A stretch of DNA of 64,000 nt from Bacteroidales bacterium (lineage in GTDB: Bacteria > Bacteroidota > Bacteroidia > Bacteroidales > VadinHA17): positions 62,001-126,000 of the forward strand of contig JAOZPG010000003.1 of NCBI GenBank assembly GCA_029932855.1, given 5' to 3'. The translations under genes and the position numbers were made by a program. Every line of letters begins with the position of its first letter. Position 1 is the stretch's first letter. Below, one piece after another: positions 8,191 through 16,934 of this stretch. The notes below the pieces were generated by a model. It was not told the origin of the DNA. It was given only the letters and a program-made list of their open reading frames with translations, and ran no database searches.

Positions 8191-9321
8191 ATGAAGTTCG
8201 TTATTTCAAGCTCTGAATTATTAAGTCACCTCTTAGCCATAAGCAGGGTAATAAGTACCAAAAATACATTGCCTATTCTTGATAATTTTCTTTTTAAACT
8301 GGAGGGCAAAGATCTCGAGATCACTGCCTCTGACCTGGAGACCACTCTTACAACCGGTCTGAGTGTTGAAAATGCCAGCGAATCGGGAAGTATTGCACTG
8401 CCCGCCAGGATACTGACAGAAACATTAAAGGAGTTTGCCGAGCAGCCTCTTACCTTTGATATCAATACCGAGACCATGGCAGTGGTTATCATCTCCGAGA
8501 ACGGACAGTTTAATATAGTGGGACAAAAAGGAATTGATTATCCCAAACTGCCTGAGCTTAAAGAGGAAAAGAAAACAGCTTTGCTGATGAGTCCCGAAGT
8601 ACTGCTGCAGGGAATTGCAAAAACATTGTTTGCAACAGCGGATGATGAATTAAGGCCCGTTATGAATGGTATATTCATGGAGATGTTTACGGATAAGATA
8701 AACTTTGTTGCTTCCGATGCACATAAGCTGGTGAGATATACCCGTACAGATGCAAAGGCTGAGGCTGAGGCCTCATTTATTCTTCCAAAAAAGCCTGCCT
8801 CACTCCTGAAGTCGATATTACCAAAAGAGGAGAACCAGGTAAGTATCGAGTTTGACGATAAGAATGCTTTTTTCACATTGTCTGATTTTAAGCTTGTTTG
8901 CAGGCTGGTTGAGGGAAATTACCCTAGTTATAATTCTGTTATTCCCAAGGATAATCCACATAAGCTGAACATAGACAGGGTAGAGCTGTATAACAGCCTT
9001 AAAAGGGTTTCGGTATTTTCAAACCAGGCAAGTAATCTTGTTAAGCTACAGCTGACAGGTAACCAGCTCACGGTTTCTGCCCAGGACATAGACTTTTCTA
9101 TCTCGGCTAATGAAAGGCTGAACTGTCAGTATGACGGAGAAGATATGGAGATTGGTTTTAAATCGGTTTTCCTGATAGAAATACTTGCAAACCTCTCATC
9201 ACAGGAAGTGGTTGTGGAATTATCGGATCCTTCACGAGCAGGGATATTATTGCCTGTTGAGAGGGATAATGATGATGAGGATGTATTAATGCTTCTTATG
9301 CCTATGATGATAGGAAACTAA
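8191..9321 (+). CDS. dnaN: DNA polymerase III beta sliding clamp
   Basis: The replicative sliding clamp, 376 residues, built from three repeated clamp folds. The N-terminal MKFVISSSELLSHLLAISRVI and the internal SDAHKLVRYTR and LVEGNYPSYNSVIP segments are characteristic. The usual C-terminal LMPMRI-like motif that lines the hydrophobic binding pocket reads LLMPMMIG here. A good Bacteroidota promoter lies about 60 bp upstream, so it can be transcribed independently of gldFG. The DnaQ-like exonuclease gene follows 3 bp after the stop codon, which suggests coordinated expression of two replication proteins. dnaA is not nearby, so this is not a classical oriC region. Confidence 0.97.
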   Translation: MKFVISSSELLSHLLAISRVISTKNTLPILDNFLFKLEGKDLEITASDLETTLTTGLSVENASESGSIALPARILTETLKEFAEQPLTFDINTETMAVVIISENGQFNIVGQKGIDYPKLPELKEEKKTALLMSPEVLLQGIAKTLFATADDELRPVMNGIFMEMFTDKINFVASDAHKLVRYTRTDAKAEAEASFILPKKPASLLKSILPKEENQVSIEFDDKNAFFTLSDFKLVCRLVEGNYPSYNSVIPKDNPHKLNIDRVELYNSLKRVSVFSNQASNLVKLQLTGNQLTVSAQDIDFSISANERLNCQYDGEDMEIGFKSVFLIEILANLSSQEVVVELSDPSRAGILLPVERDNDDEDVLMLLMPMMIGN

Positions 9322-9324
9322 TGT

Positions 9325-10098
9325 ATGGATTTAGATATTAAAAACCCAATTGCTTTTTTTGACCTTGAGACTACCGGTATTAATCCTGCCCGGGACAGGA
9401 TAGTAGAGATATCCATACTCAAGGTTGATCCTTCCGGAAGAGAAGATACTTTAACATTAAGGATAAATCCTGAAATGCCCATCCCCGGGGAAGCTACCGC
9501 TATTCATGGCATCAGCGATGATGATGTAAAAGATGAACCTACATTCAGGGAGGTGGCAAAAAGGCTGGCTAAATACCTTGAGGGATGTGACCTGGGAGGT
9601 TATAACTGTAATAAGTTCGATATACCCCTTCTTGCTGAAGAGTTCCTGAGAGTAGATGTTGACTTTAATATAGCGAAGAGGAAAGTCATAGATGTACAGG
9701 TAATATTCCATAAGCAGGAACAAAGAACACTTAGTGCCGCTTATAAGTTTTATTGTTCAAAGGAACTTCATGAGGCTCACAGTGCAGAGGCGGATACCAG
9801 GGCTACATATGAAGTGTTAAAATCCCAGCTTGACAGGTATGATGATCTTGAGAATGACATACAGTTTTTAAGCACGTATTCATCTCATACAAGAAATGTG
9901 GACCTTGCCGGCAGGATAGTGCTGGACAATAATGATGTGGAGATTTTTAATTTTGGAAAACATAAGGGGCAGCCTGTGGAGAAAATATTGAAAGAAGAAC
10001 CAGGCTATTTTAACTGGATACTGAACGGGGATTTTCCCAGACATACAAAAAAGGTACTTACTGATATTAAGCTGAGAACTTTCGGAGAAAAAAAATAA
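9325..10098 (+). CDS. DnaQ-like 3'-5' exonuclease with C-terminal DUF3820-like region
   Basis: A 257-residue DEDDh exonuclease resembling the epsilon proofreading subunit. Catalytic residues are visible as D13 and E15 in FFDLETTG, D99 in NKFDIPLL, and H152 and D157 in HSAEADTRATYE. A C-terminal extension (about residues 209-245, FNFGKHKGQPVEKI...YFNWIL) resembles the DUF3820 domain found in bacterial exonucleases. An ATG four bases upstream is in another frame, and the frame used here gives MDLDIKNPIAFFDLET. It is placed directly after dnaN. It may proofread or process DNA ends, but the sequence does not show which polymerase it serves. Confidence 0.92.
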   Translation: MDLDIKNPIAFFDLETTGINPARDRIVEISILKVDPSGREDTLTLRINPEMPIPGEATAIHGISDDDVKDEPTFREVAKRLAKYLEGCDLGGYNCNKFDIPLLAEEFLRVDVDFNIAKRKVIDVQVIFHKQEQRTLSAAYKFYCSKELHEAHSAEADTRATYEVLKSQLDRYDDLENDIQFLSTYSSHTRNVDLAGRIVLDNNDVEIFNFGKHKGQPVEKILKEEPGYFNWILNGDFPRHTKKVLTDIKLRTFGEKK

Positions 10099-10110
10099 TA
10101 CAGTTGCAGG

Positions 10111-10722
10111 ATGAAGATAATTTGTATAGGAAGAAATTACAGGGATCATGCAAAAGAATTGAATAATCCCTTACCTGAGAAACCTGTGTTTTTTATGAAA
10201 CCCGATTCTTCGATTATTAAGAATGGGAAGCCTTTCTTTTATCCTGATTTCTCAAATGAAATACATCATGAGATAGAGCTGGTGCTTAAGATAAGCAGGC
10301 TGGGCAAGGCTATAGAGGAGAAGTTTGCATACCGTTACTATAATGAGATAGGACTCGGGATCGATTTTACTGCCAGGGACCTGCAGGCGGAGTGCAAGAA
10401 AAAAGGACTTCCCTGGGAGGTGGCCAAGGCCTTTGAGGGATCTGCCCCGATTGGAAACTTCCTTTCAATAGAGCAGTTTGAAGATATGAGAAGTATTGAT
10501 TTCCATCTTGATATTAACAATAAGACCATACAGGAAGGCAGTTCCGCTGAGCTGATCTTTTCTTTCGATCATCTTATTTCATACCTGTCGCAGTTTGTCC
10601 CCCTGAAAGAAGGTGATCTTATATTTACGGGCACTCCCGCCGGGGTGGGACCTGTTAAAAGGAATGACCACCTGCAGGGATATATAGGCCAAAAAAAGCT
10701 GTTGGATTTTTATGTGAAGTAG
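10111..10722 (+). CDS. fumarylacetoacetate hydrolase-family protein
   Basis: A compact 203-residue FAH-fold enzyme (2-hydroxyhepta-2,4-diene-1,7-dioate isomerase / acylpyruvase type). Metal-binding acidic residues appear in the conserved EIHHEIELVLKI segment and in GIDFTARDLQ. FTGTPAGVGPV near the C-terminus is the family's oxyanion/substrate loop. The N-terminal CIGRNYRDHAKEL is typical. The small size fits the YcgM/FAHD1 group, which hydrolyses acylpyruvates or decarboxylates oxaloacetate, but the substrate cannot be read from sequence. It is 12 bp after the exonuclease gene and ends before a bidirectional terminator. Confidence 0.9.
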   Translation: MKIICIGRNYRDHAKELNNPLPEKPVFFMKPDSSIIKNGKPFFYPDFSNEIHHEIELVLKISRLGKAIEEKFAYRYYNEIGLGIDFTARDLQAECKKKGLPWEVAKAFEGSAPIGNFLSIEQFEDMRSIDFHLDINNKTIQEGSSAELIFSFDHLISYLSQFVPLKEGDLIFTGTPAGVGPVKRNDHLQGYIGQKKLLDFYVK

Positions 10723-10783
10723 TCATATTATTGGGCATTTCATATTATATTAATTAAGCTGTCTGCAGGGCAGATAAATAAAA

Positions 10784-10822
10784 GCAAAAAAAAACAGGAA
10801 ATTATTTTTCCTGCTTTTTTTT
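10784..10822. terminator. bidirectional terminator between FAH gene and HTH gene
   Basis: The stem CAGGAAA (10795-10801) pairs with TTTCCTG (10807-10813). A nine-base A-run lies on the left and an eight-base T-run on the right. It sits between two convergent genes and can serve both strands. Confidence 0.85.
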
Positions 10823-10838
10823 ACCATTTACCCATAAT

Positions 10839-11087
10839 CTAAATTTTCTCTTTGATCTCCAAAGCAAGATCAAGAATGGTAGTGTCGTCGAGAGTTACTA
10901 TACCGCCATCAGGCCCCTGTTCAATATGTATGCCTATGCTCTCTCCCTTATTGTAATTGGAACCACCAAAATAATTTCTGACAGTCTCAACATTCATGTC
11001 CAGCCTTTTTGCAATTTCATGCATACTCCCGTCTGGCAATTCATCTTTGATTTTTCGTAACTCGTTGAATGTGATTGTTCTTGTCAT
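10839..11087 (-). CDS. small helix-turn-helix DNA-binding protein
   Basis: An 82-residue protein if started at the ATG at 11085-11087 (MTRTITFNELRKIKDELPDG). The longer frame up to 11153 would add 22 residues (MFFINKITTFISSYLNHLKSQG) that do not look conserved and would directly abut the neighbouring protease gene. The core SMHEIAKRLDMNVETVRNYFGG (about residues 20-41) reads as a helix-turn-helix. It is followed by a Gly-rich linker and a short beta/alpha tail (GIHIEQGPDGGIVTLDDTTILDLALEIKEKI). This type of small DNA-binding protein is widespread in Bacteroidota. Its target is unknown. Confidence 0.8.
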   Translation of the reverse strand: MTRTITFNELRKIKDELPDGSMHEIAKRLDMNVETVRNYFGGSNYNKGESIGIHIEQGPDGGIVTLDDTTILDLALEIKEKI

Positions 11088-11152
11088 ACCTTGCGACTTT
11101 AAATGATTAAGATAAGAAGATATAAAGGTAGTGATTTTATTAATAAAAAACA

Positions 11153-12562
11153 CTAATCTTCCCTTAGTACATATAGCTGTCCTGCCTCATCGCGAACCAC
11201 CTTTATTTTGTCTCCTTTTGATATGTATCCAACCTGTGACATGGCATCGTATATGTTGCCTTCAACCTCAACTTTCCCGGCAGGACGCAGGATGGTTGCC
11301 GCTATTCCAGGTTTGCCTATCAGCTCCTTTTGCCGGGCTGCTTCCACAGCTACATATCCTTCTTTTGTATCCTGTGTTGAATATAGGGCAAATCTCAGTT
11401 TTCGTGATCCAAAAATACCTTTTGAAGCAATAAGAGAAATGCTTATTGACAGGAATATGGATAGCATCACAACAAAAAGTGCTTTTACCAGCGCTCCAAT
11501 GGCAAGCTCTGTATCCAGTTCAAACACTATATTATCGACAAGACTGAGTGTGAGTCCGCTTAACATAAGGATTATTCCTGATATTCCAGCAATCCCGAAT
11601 CCCGGGATGGCAAATATCTCAACCGCAATCAACAATAGTCCCACAATAAACAGTAGCATTTCCCAGTTCTCAGCCAGCCCCTCAAGGTAAAGTGGTGCAA
11701 AATAGAGCAAGGCCGCCAGGATTGCTGCAGCAAGGGGGAAGCCTATGCCGGGGGACTGTAATTCATAATATATGCCACCTACTATGACCATAATAAGCAT
11801 CCCTGAAATAATGGGACTTATTAAGAAAAGGATGATCTTGTCGAGAGATGAAGGCTGGTATTGTTTTAATTCGTAATTCTCCACCCCTGCAAGTTTCAGC
11901 ACTTCGGGTATATCATCCGCAATCCCCTCACAGTATCCTGCCTTCACAGCCTCCTCGGCTGTAAATGTCAGCACCTTGCCTGTATCACTGATATTTTTTA
12001 CGTAGATAGACGGATCGACCATTGCTTCAGCAATTGCAGGATCCCGGTGCCAGCGGATAAGGGTGTCTCCGCCGGTAATGGTGGTGTCTCTGCCATGTGC
12101 TTCGGCAGTGGCCCTCATTGTAGATCTCATAAAGGACTGGTATTTGTCGGGCACCTGTTCTCCACTTTGGTTTACAACCGTGGCTGCACCAATGTTTGCT
12201 CCCCGCCTCATATATATTCTGTCGCAGGCAATAGAGATAAGTGCTCCTGCAGATGCTGCATTATTATCAACGAAAACATATACCGGGATACTGGAGTTGA
12301 GTATCTCTGTACGTATGGAGTCGGCCATAGTAACCAGTCCCCCATATGTGTTCATATGAATAATAATCAGATCGGCATCAATACTTTCGGCTTCGTCCAT
12401 ACTCCTTTTGGTCGTACGCCATACGGGCTTTGCAATTTCTTCTTTTATATCAAATTTATAAACCAGTGTTTTGTGATCACTGCTGTCGGCCTGTGCAAAT
12501 ATGGCAGATGAAACAGCGGAGAAAAGCAATAGCGTAATAATATTTAACAGGTATCTGATCAT
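11153..12562 (-). CDS. NfeD-family membrane-bound ClpP-class serine protease
   Basis: A 469-residue protein of the long NfeD (NfeD1b/NodB) type. A signal peptide (residues 1-23, ending FAQA) precedes a ClpP-fold protease domain in which NNAASAGALISIACD holds the likely catalytic Ser, with the catalytic Lys expected further along. Four or five transmembrane helices follow (about residues 225-385), then a C-terminal OB-fold NfeD domain (GKPGIAATILRPAGKVEVEGN...). Such proteins are often paired with a stomatin/SPFH protein and act in membrane quality control. No SPFH gene is adjacent here. The start ATG is well placed before the signal peptide. Confidence 0.92.
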   Translation of the reverse strand: MIRYLLNIITLLLFSAVSSAIFAQADSSDHKTLVYKFDIKEEIAKPVWRTTKRSMDEAESIDADLIIIHMNTYGGLVTMADSIRTEILNSSIPVYVFVDNNAASAGALISIACDRIYMRRGANIGAATVVNQSGEQVPDKYQSFMRSTMRATAEAHGRDTTITGGDTLIRWHRDPAIAEAMVDPSIYVKNISDTGKVLTFTAEEAVKAGYCEGIADDIPEVLKLAGVENYELKQYQPSSLDKIILFLISPIISGMLIMVIVGGIYYELQSPGIGFPLAAAILAALLYFAPLYLEGLAENWEMLLFIVGLLLIAVEIFAIPGFGIAGISGIILMLSGLTLSLVDNIVFELDTELAIGALVKALFVVMLSIFLSISISLIASKGIFGSRKLRFALYSTQDTKEGYVAVEAARQKELIGKPGIAATILRPAGKVEVEGNIYDAMSQVGYISKGDKIKVVRDEAGQLYVLRED

Positions 12563-12713
12563 TTTTACATATTTTGGTTATGAGCGTAAGCTATGATATC
12601 CTTACATGCCAAATTTAATATTTTTTAGCTTTTGTACTTTACAATTGTCTGCAAGTTTGTCCCATTGTCATTACTTGCTTCCAATAGCATATTTTTCTAA
12701 TTGACGGGACGGT

Positions 12714-13478
12714 TTATATATCCAGCTTCTTAATATCACTGAGGAAAAGTTCAATTCCTTTTAACTTGTCTTTATCAAGCTCATAGCTTATGTTTTGTGT
12801 TAAGTAAGTATAAAGCTCTTTTTCATTGAGTATTCCCCCCGGTTTTATATTCTTAACAGCCTTAGCTATATTTGCTACCCCAAAGGATAATGCTTCATTG
12901 AATTCTTTGAGAAATTCTTCATCTATCTTTTTGTTAGCCGTCCATGTTGCAAATACAAATGGTAGCACTGTATACTTTACCCATTCTTCCGACAGGTCCA
13001 GGACAAAGCTATAGTCCAGGCTCTTTCTAAAAGACCTGTCGCCTATGATCACTGCAGCTTCTCCGTATTGCAGAGGCCTGTCCTCATATCCTTTTTTTGC
13101 CTGCAGCCATTGGGGTTTGATTTTCCAGTATTTTTTTGCCAGTATCCTTACCAGCCTTACCGAAGTGCCTGACTGGTAATCGAGCATAATGCTGCTTATC
13201 TTGTCCAGGGGGCTGTTACTGTAAAGAATTACAGATCTTACCTTGCCTTGTGATCCTATGCAATAATCAGCCACTATCTTATGATTTTTTACAAGGGGTA
13301 AGACAGCGACAGGTATTAATCCTATATCTACCTGATTATTAATTAGTTTTTCTGCACATTTTAAGGGGTAATCCAGTGATATGTCGGCTTTTTTCAGGAA
13401 CTGTTGTTTTTCCAGTCCGTATATGAAGGGAATTGTGTTCAGGTAAGAAACTACAGAAATCCTATATCTTTTGTTCAT
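12714..13478 (-). CDS. mqnA: chorismate dehydratase MqnA (futalosine menaquinone pathway)
   Basis: A 254-residue periplasmic-binding-protein-fold enzyme that dehydrates chorismate to 3-enolpyruvoylbenzoate, the entry to futalosine-dependent menaquinone synthesis. The N-terminal ISVVSYLNTIPFIYGLE matches the MqnA/MqnD signature (VSYLNTxP). The segment DIGLIPVAVLPL, the LDYQSGTSVRLVRIL strand-helix and FVFATWTANKKI are also typical of MqnA. MqnD shares the fold, but the N-terminal motif favours MqnA. It stands alone on the minus strand. With the UbiA-type prenyltransferase at 0.5-1.3 kb it implies the futalosine route rather than the classical MenB/E route. Confidence 0.9.
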   Translation of the reverse strand: MNKRYRISVVSYLNTIPFIYGLEKQQFLKKADISLDYPLKCAEKLINNQVDIGLIPVAVLPLVKNHKIVADYCIGSQGKVRSVILYSNSPLDKISSIMLDYQSGTSVRLVRILAKKYWKIKPQWLQAKKGYEDRPLQYGEAAVIIGDRSFRKSLDYSFVLDLSEEWVKYTVLPFVFATWTANKKIDEEFLKEFNEALSFGVANIAKAVKNIKPGGILNEKELYTYLTQNISYELDKDKLKGIELFLSDIKKLDI

Positions 13479-13671
13479 AACAAGCCGGGCCTGGTTGTAT
13501 AATAAGTTACAGCTAGTGAATTTACAAATTGTAGCTATACCTTCATACTGTTTATAATAAAAAATGTACAGGCTTTATAAAAAACTGTACAGGACATCTT
13601 TTTTGTAGGTATAAAAGAGGAAATATGCCTACCTTTATCTTGTTTTATTGATGCTATATTAAAAAGAATTT

Positions 13672-15027
13672 ATGGATACTGCTGCTTATCATGCTATATC
13701 ACCCATAGATGGAAGATACAGGGATAAACTTAAGGAATTATCAGCCTATTTTTCCGAAGCATCCCTTTTTAGGTATCGCTTAAGGGTTGAGGTGGAGTAT
13801 TTTATAGCTCTCTGTGAATTGCCCCTTCCCCAGCTGAAGGAAGTTGATAACAAGAGTTTTGAAGTTGTCAGGGAGCTTTACAGGAACTTCCCTGAGGCAT
13901 CTGTTGAAAGAATGAAACAGATAGAGAAGGAGACCAACCATGATGTTAAGGCTGTTGAGTACTTTCTAAAGGAAAAATTTGAACTGCTTGGCCTGGGAAA
14001 GTATAAGGAGTTTATTCATTTCGGGCTTACTTCGCAGGATATAAATAATACAGCTGTCCCCCTGCAATATTATGAAGCACTTGAAGAGGTTCTTGTGCCG
14101 GAGATTAAAAAACTTGTTTCTGTTCTGGAGGATAGATCTGCACAGTGGAAAGATGTAAGCATGCTTGCAAGGACGCATGGACAGCCTGCCTCACCTACAC
14201 GGCTTGGAAAAGAGACAGGCGTTTTTGTTGAAAGGCTTGAGAAGCAGCTGGAGAGTCTTGCAGGGATACCAAAGACCGGGAAATTTGGAGGGGCCACGGG
14301 GAACTTCAATGCCCATATGGTTGCATACCCCGGTATTGACTGGCCGGCATTCGGGGATAGTTTCCTTAGGGACAGGCTGGGACTGACCCGTTCCCGCACA
14401 ACCACACAGATAGAGCATTACGATTACCTGGCTGCCTCACTGGATAACCTGAAAAGAATTTCTACCATACTTATTGATCTCGATCGTGATATATGGACTT
14501 ATATATCCATGGATTATTTTAAGCAGTCAATAAAAAAAGGGGAAGTGGGATCATCAGCTATGCCGCATAAGGTAAATCCCATAGACTTTGAGAACTCCGA
14601 GGGTAACCTGGGAATTGCTGTAGCATTTTTTGAGTTTCTTGCATCAAAATTACCTGTCTCACGACTGCAAAGAGATCTTACGGATTCTACAGTGCTAAGG
14701 AACCTGGGTGTGCCTGTTGCTCATTTGCTCCTGGCGATTAAGTCAGGTCTTAAAGGATTAAACAAACTTATCCTTAATGAGGAAAAGATATCAGGAGACC
14801 TGGAAAACAACTGGCTGGTGGTTGCTGAGGCTATTCAGACAATTCTCAGGAGGGAGTCTTTTCCGAATCCTTATGAGCAACTTCGTGACCTGACAAGAAA
14901 GAATGTTAAGCTATCTGAGGGATCGATCAGGGATTTTGTGGAAAAACTGAAAATTCCAAAGGAGATAAAAGAAGAGATTCTTAAAATTACACCATTTAAT
15001 TATACGGGAACCATGGATAGATTTTAA
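13672..15027 (+). CDS. purB: adenylosuccinate lyase
   Basis: A 451-residue enzyme of the fumarase/aspartase superfamily. It cleaves SAICAR and adenylosuccinate, releasing fumarate, in purine synthesis. The lyase signature GSSAMPHKVNPIDFEN (about residues 292-307) contains the catalytic flexible loop. TARTHGQPASPTRLGKE and HFGLTSQDINNTAVPL supply the other active-site regions. The N-terminal SPIDGRYRDK is typical of the long PurB type found in E. coli and Bacteroidota. The following ABC exporter gene begins 11 bp after the stop codon. Confidence 0.97.
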   Translation: MDTAAYHAISPIDGRYRDKLKELSAYFSEASLFRYRLRVEVEYFIALCELPLPQLKEVDNKSFEVVRELYRNFPEASVERMKQIEKETNHDVKAVEYFLKEKFELLGLGKYKEFIHFGLTSQDINNTAVPLQYYEALEEVLVPEIKKLVSVLEDRSAQWKDVSMLARTHGQPASPTRLGKETGVFVERLEKQLESLAGIPKTGKFGGATGNFNAHMVAYPGIDWPAFGDSFLRDRLGLTRSRTTTQIEHYDYLAASLDNLKRISTILIDLDRDIWTYISMDYFKQSIKKGEVGSSAMPHKVNPIDFENSEGNLGIAVAFFEFLASKLPVSRLQRDLTDSTVLRNLGVPVAHLLLAIKSGLKGLNKLILNEEKISGDLENNWLVVAEAIQTILRRESFPNPYEQLRDLTRKNVKLSEGSIRDFVEKLKIPKEIKEEILKITPFNYTGTMDRF

Positions 15028-15037
15028 TTTCTTTTAT

Positions 15038-16858
15038 ATGAAGCAGTTTCTGAAGGTTCTGAAATATATATATCCGTATTGGTTAAGGTCGATATTAAAT
15101 GTGGTCTTTAACATTCTGTCGGCCGTATTTGCCCTTTTCTCTATATCCATGACCATTCCTTTTTTGAGGATACTTTTTGACACTCAAAAAATGGTTTATG
15201 AGAAAGTTCCCTTTGAGCTGAATAAAGATGCAATAGGGCAATATCTTAATTACATTATCAGTCATGTTATCGATACTTACGGTAAAGGAGAAGCTTTATT
15301 TTATGTAAGTATTGGTGTTGTATTTGTAACTTTCCTTAAGACAGGTTCGCGTTACCTGGCAAATCATTTTCTTGCCCCGGTTCGTACCGGTGTTGAGAAA
15401 GACATAAGGAAAGATATATACAGTAAGATACTGCGTCTTCCTCTTTCATATTATACCGAAGCACGCAAGGGTGATATATTATCCAGGATAACAACAGATG
15501 TAAAAGAGGTTGAAGTATCAATAGTGAGCTCTCTGGAGATGCTTTTTCGTGATCCTATCACAATAATTATCTTTCTTACATTCATGTTTAGCATTAATGT
15601 TAAGCTAACATTTTTTGCCCTTATCCTGTTGCCTATAAGCGGAGTGCTGATTGGAAGGATGGGAAAAAAGTTAAAAACCACGGCATTTAAGGGAAGGAAG
15701 AAGATGGGGCTCTTAATGTCGGTCATAGAGGAAACCCTTTCGGGTCTCAGGATAATTAAAGCTTTCAATGCCGAAGATCATTTTGAGGGTGTTTTTGAGC
15801 GCAGCAATAAAACTTTTGCCCGTTTGCAAAAGAGAGTTCACCGAAGGCGCTACCTGGCAAATCCGCTCAGTGAATTTCTGTCCACCACGGTGATGATGAT
15901 ACTTATGTTTTATGGCGGTAAGCTGGTACTGCAGGGTGATGCTGGATTGTCATCCGAGCTTTTTGTTGCCTATATTATTGTTTTTTCTCAGGTGATAGTT
16001 CCGGCCAAGGCTGTTTCTTCTGCCTATTTTAACATACAGAAGGGACTGGCATCTATGGACAGGATCAATTATATACTGGATGCTGAGGAGACTATTAAGG
16101 ATATTGAAAACCCAATCTCAATCTCAGAGTTCAGGGAATCTATTGAGTTCAGGAATGTTGAGTTTAAATATGGCACAGAACCTGTTCTGAAAAATATTAA
16201 CCTGAAGGTGTTGAGGGGGCAGACCATTGCCCTGGTGGGACAGTCGGGGGGTGGCAAGTCAACCCTGGCCGACCTGATACCCCGTTTTATAGAGCCACAG
16301 AAAGGAGAGGTCCTGCTGGATGGTATCAATGTAAAGCAGTATAAGATCATTGACCTCAGGAACCTTATGGGCATTGTTAATCAGGAGCCGATTCTTTTTA
16401 ATGATTCATTCTATAATAATATAGCATTCGGAGTGAACGGGTCGAGACACCAGGATGTGATAAATGCTGCCAAAGCAGCTAATGCCCACGAGTTTATTAT
16501 GGAATCTGAGGATGGTTATGATACAAATATAGGAGAGCGTGGCAGTAAATTATCGGGGGGACAGAGGCAGAGGATGAGTATAGCCAGGGCCCTTTTGAAA
16601 GATCCTTCAATACTTATTTTTGATGAGGCTACATCCAGCCTTGATACAGAGTCGGAGAGGCTGGTTCAGGATGCAATAGAGAAACTGAAAGAAAACCGTA
16701 CTACACTGGTTATTGCCCATAGGCTGTCAACCATAAAAAATGCAGACATGATCTGCGTGATCAACGAGGGAGAGATAGTTGAAAAAGGAAAGCACGAGGA
16801 GCTGTTAAAAAAGAAAGGCTATTACTACAAGCTGAACAATATGCAGGTTGAGAAATAA
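15038..16858 (+). CDS. MsbA-like ABC exporter (fused permease and ATPase)
   Basis: A 606-residue half-transporter with an N-terminal six-helix export domain (about residues 15-335) and a C-terminal nucleotide-binding domain. The Walker A motif is GQSGGGKST (about 401-409), the Q-loop NQEPILF, the signature LSGGQ (about 505-509), Walker B ILIFDEATSSLD (about 525-536) and the H-loop IAHRLST. All catalytic motifs are intact, so a homodimer should be active. Its resemblance to MsbA suggests lipid or lipid-A flipping, but drug or peptide export cannot be excluded. The 11-bp gap after purB suggests cotranscription without an obvious functional link. Confidence 0.92.
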   Translation: MKQFLKVLKYIYPYWLRSILNVVFNILSAVFALFSISMTIPFLRILFDTQKMVYEKVPFELNKDAIGQYLNYIISHVIDTYGKGEALFYVSIGVVFVTFLKTGSRYLANHFLAPVRTGVEKDIRKDIYSKILRLPLSYYTEARKGDILSRITTDVKEVEVSIVSSLEMLFRDPITIIIFLTFMFSINVKLTFFALILLPISGVLIGRMGKKLKTTAFKGRKKMGLLMSVIEETLSGLRIIKAFNAEDHFEGVFERSNKTFARLQKRVHRRRYLANPLSEFLSTTVMMILMFYGGKLVLQGDAGLSSELFVAYIIVFSQVIVPAKAVSSAYFNIQKGLASMDRINYILDAEETIKDIENPISISEFRESIEFRNVEFKYGTEPVLKNINLKVLRGQTIALVGQSGGGKSTLADLIPRFIEPQKGEVLLDGINVKQYKIIDLRNLMGIVNQEPILFNDSFYNNIAFGVNGSRHQDVINAAKAANAHEFIMESEDGYDTNIGERGSKLSGGQRQRMSIARALLKDPSILIFDEATSSLDTESERLVQDAIEKLKENRTTLVIAHRLSTIKNADMICVINEGEIVEKGKHEELLKKKGYYYKLNNMQVEK

Positions 16859-16934
16859 ATCTGTAAAGAAAAACACATGCTTATCTTAAACAAAATGATA
16901 CAACAGGGATACCAAAGTAATTATATCTTGTATT

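Noticed and set aside
8101..9321. Chromosomal replication origin next to dnaN
   Set aside because: No dnaA, DnaA-box cluster or AT-rich unwinding region is visible. In Bacteroidota dnaN is often distant from the origin.
12047..12511. Cys-rich 154-residue plus-strand frame
   Set aside because: It is the complementary strand of the NfeD-family protease gene, which has clear domain motifs.
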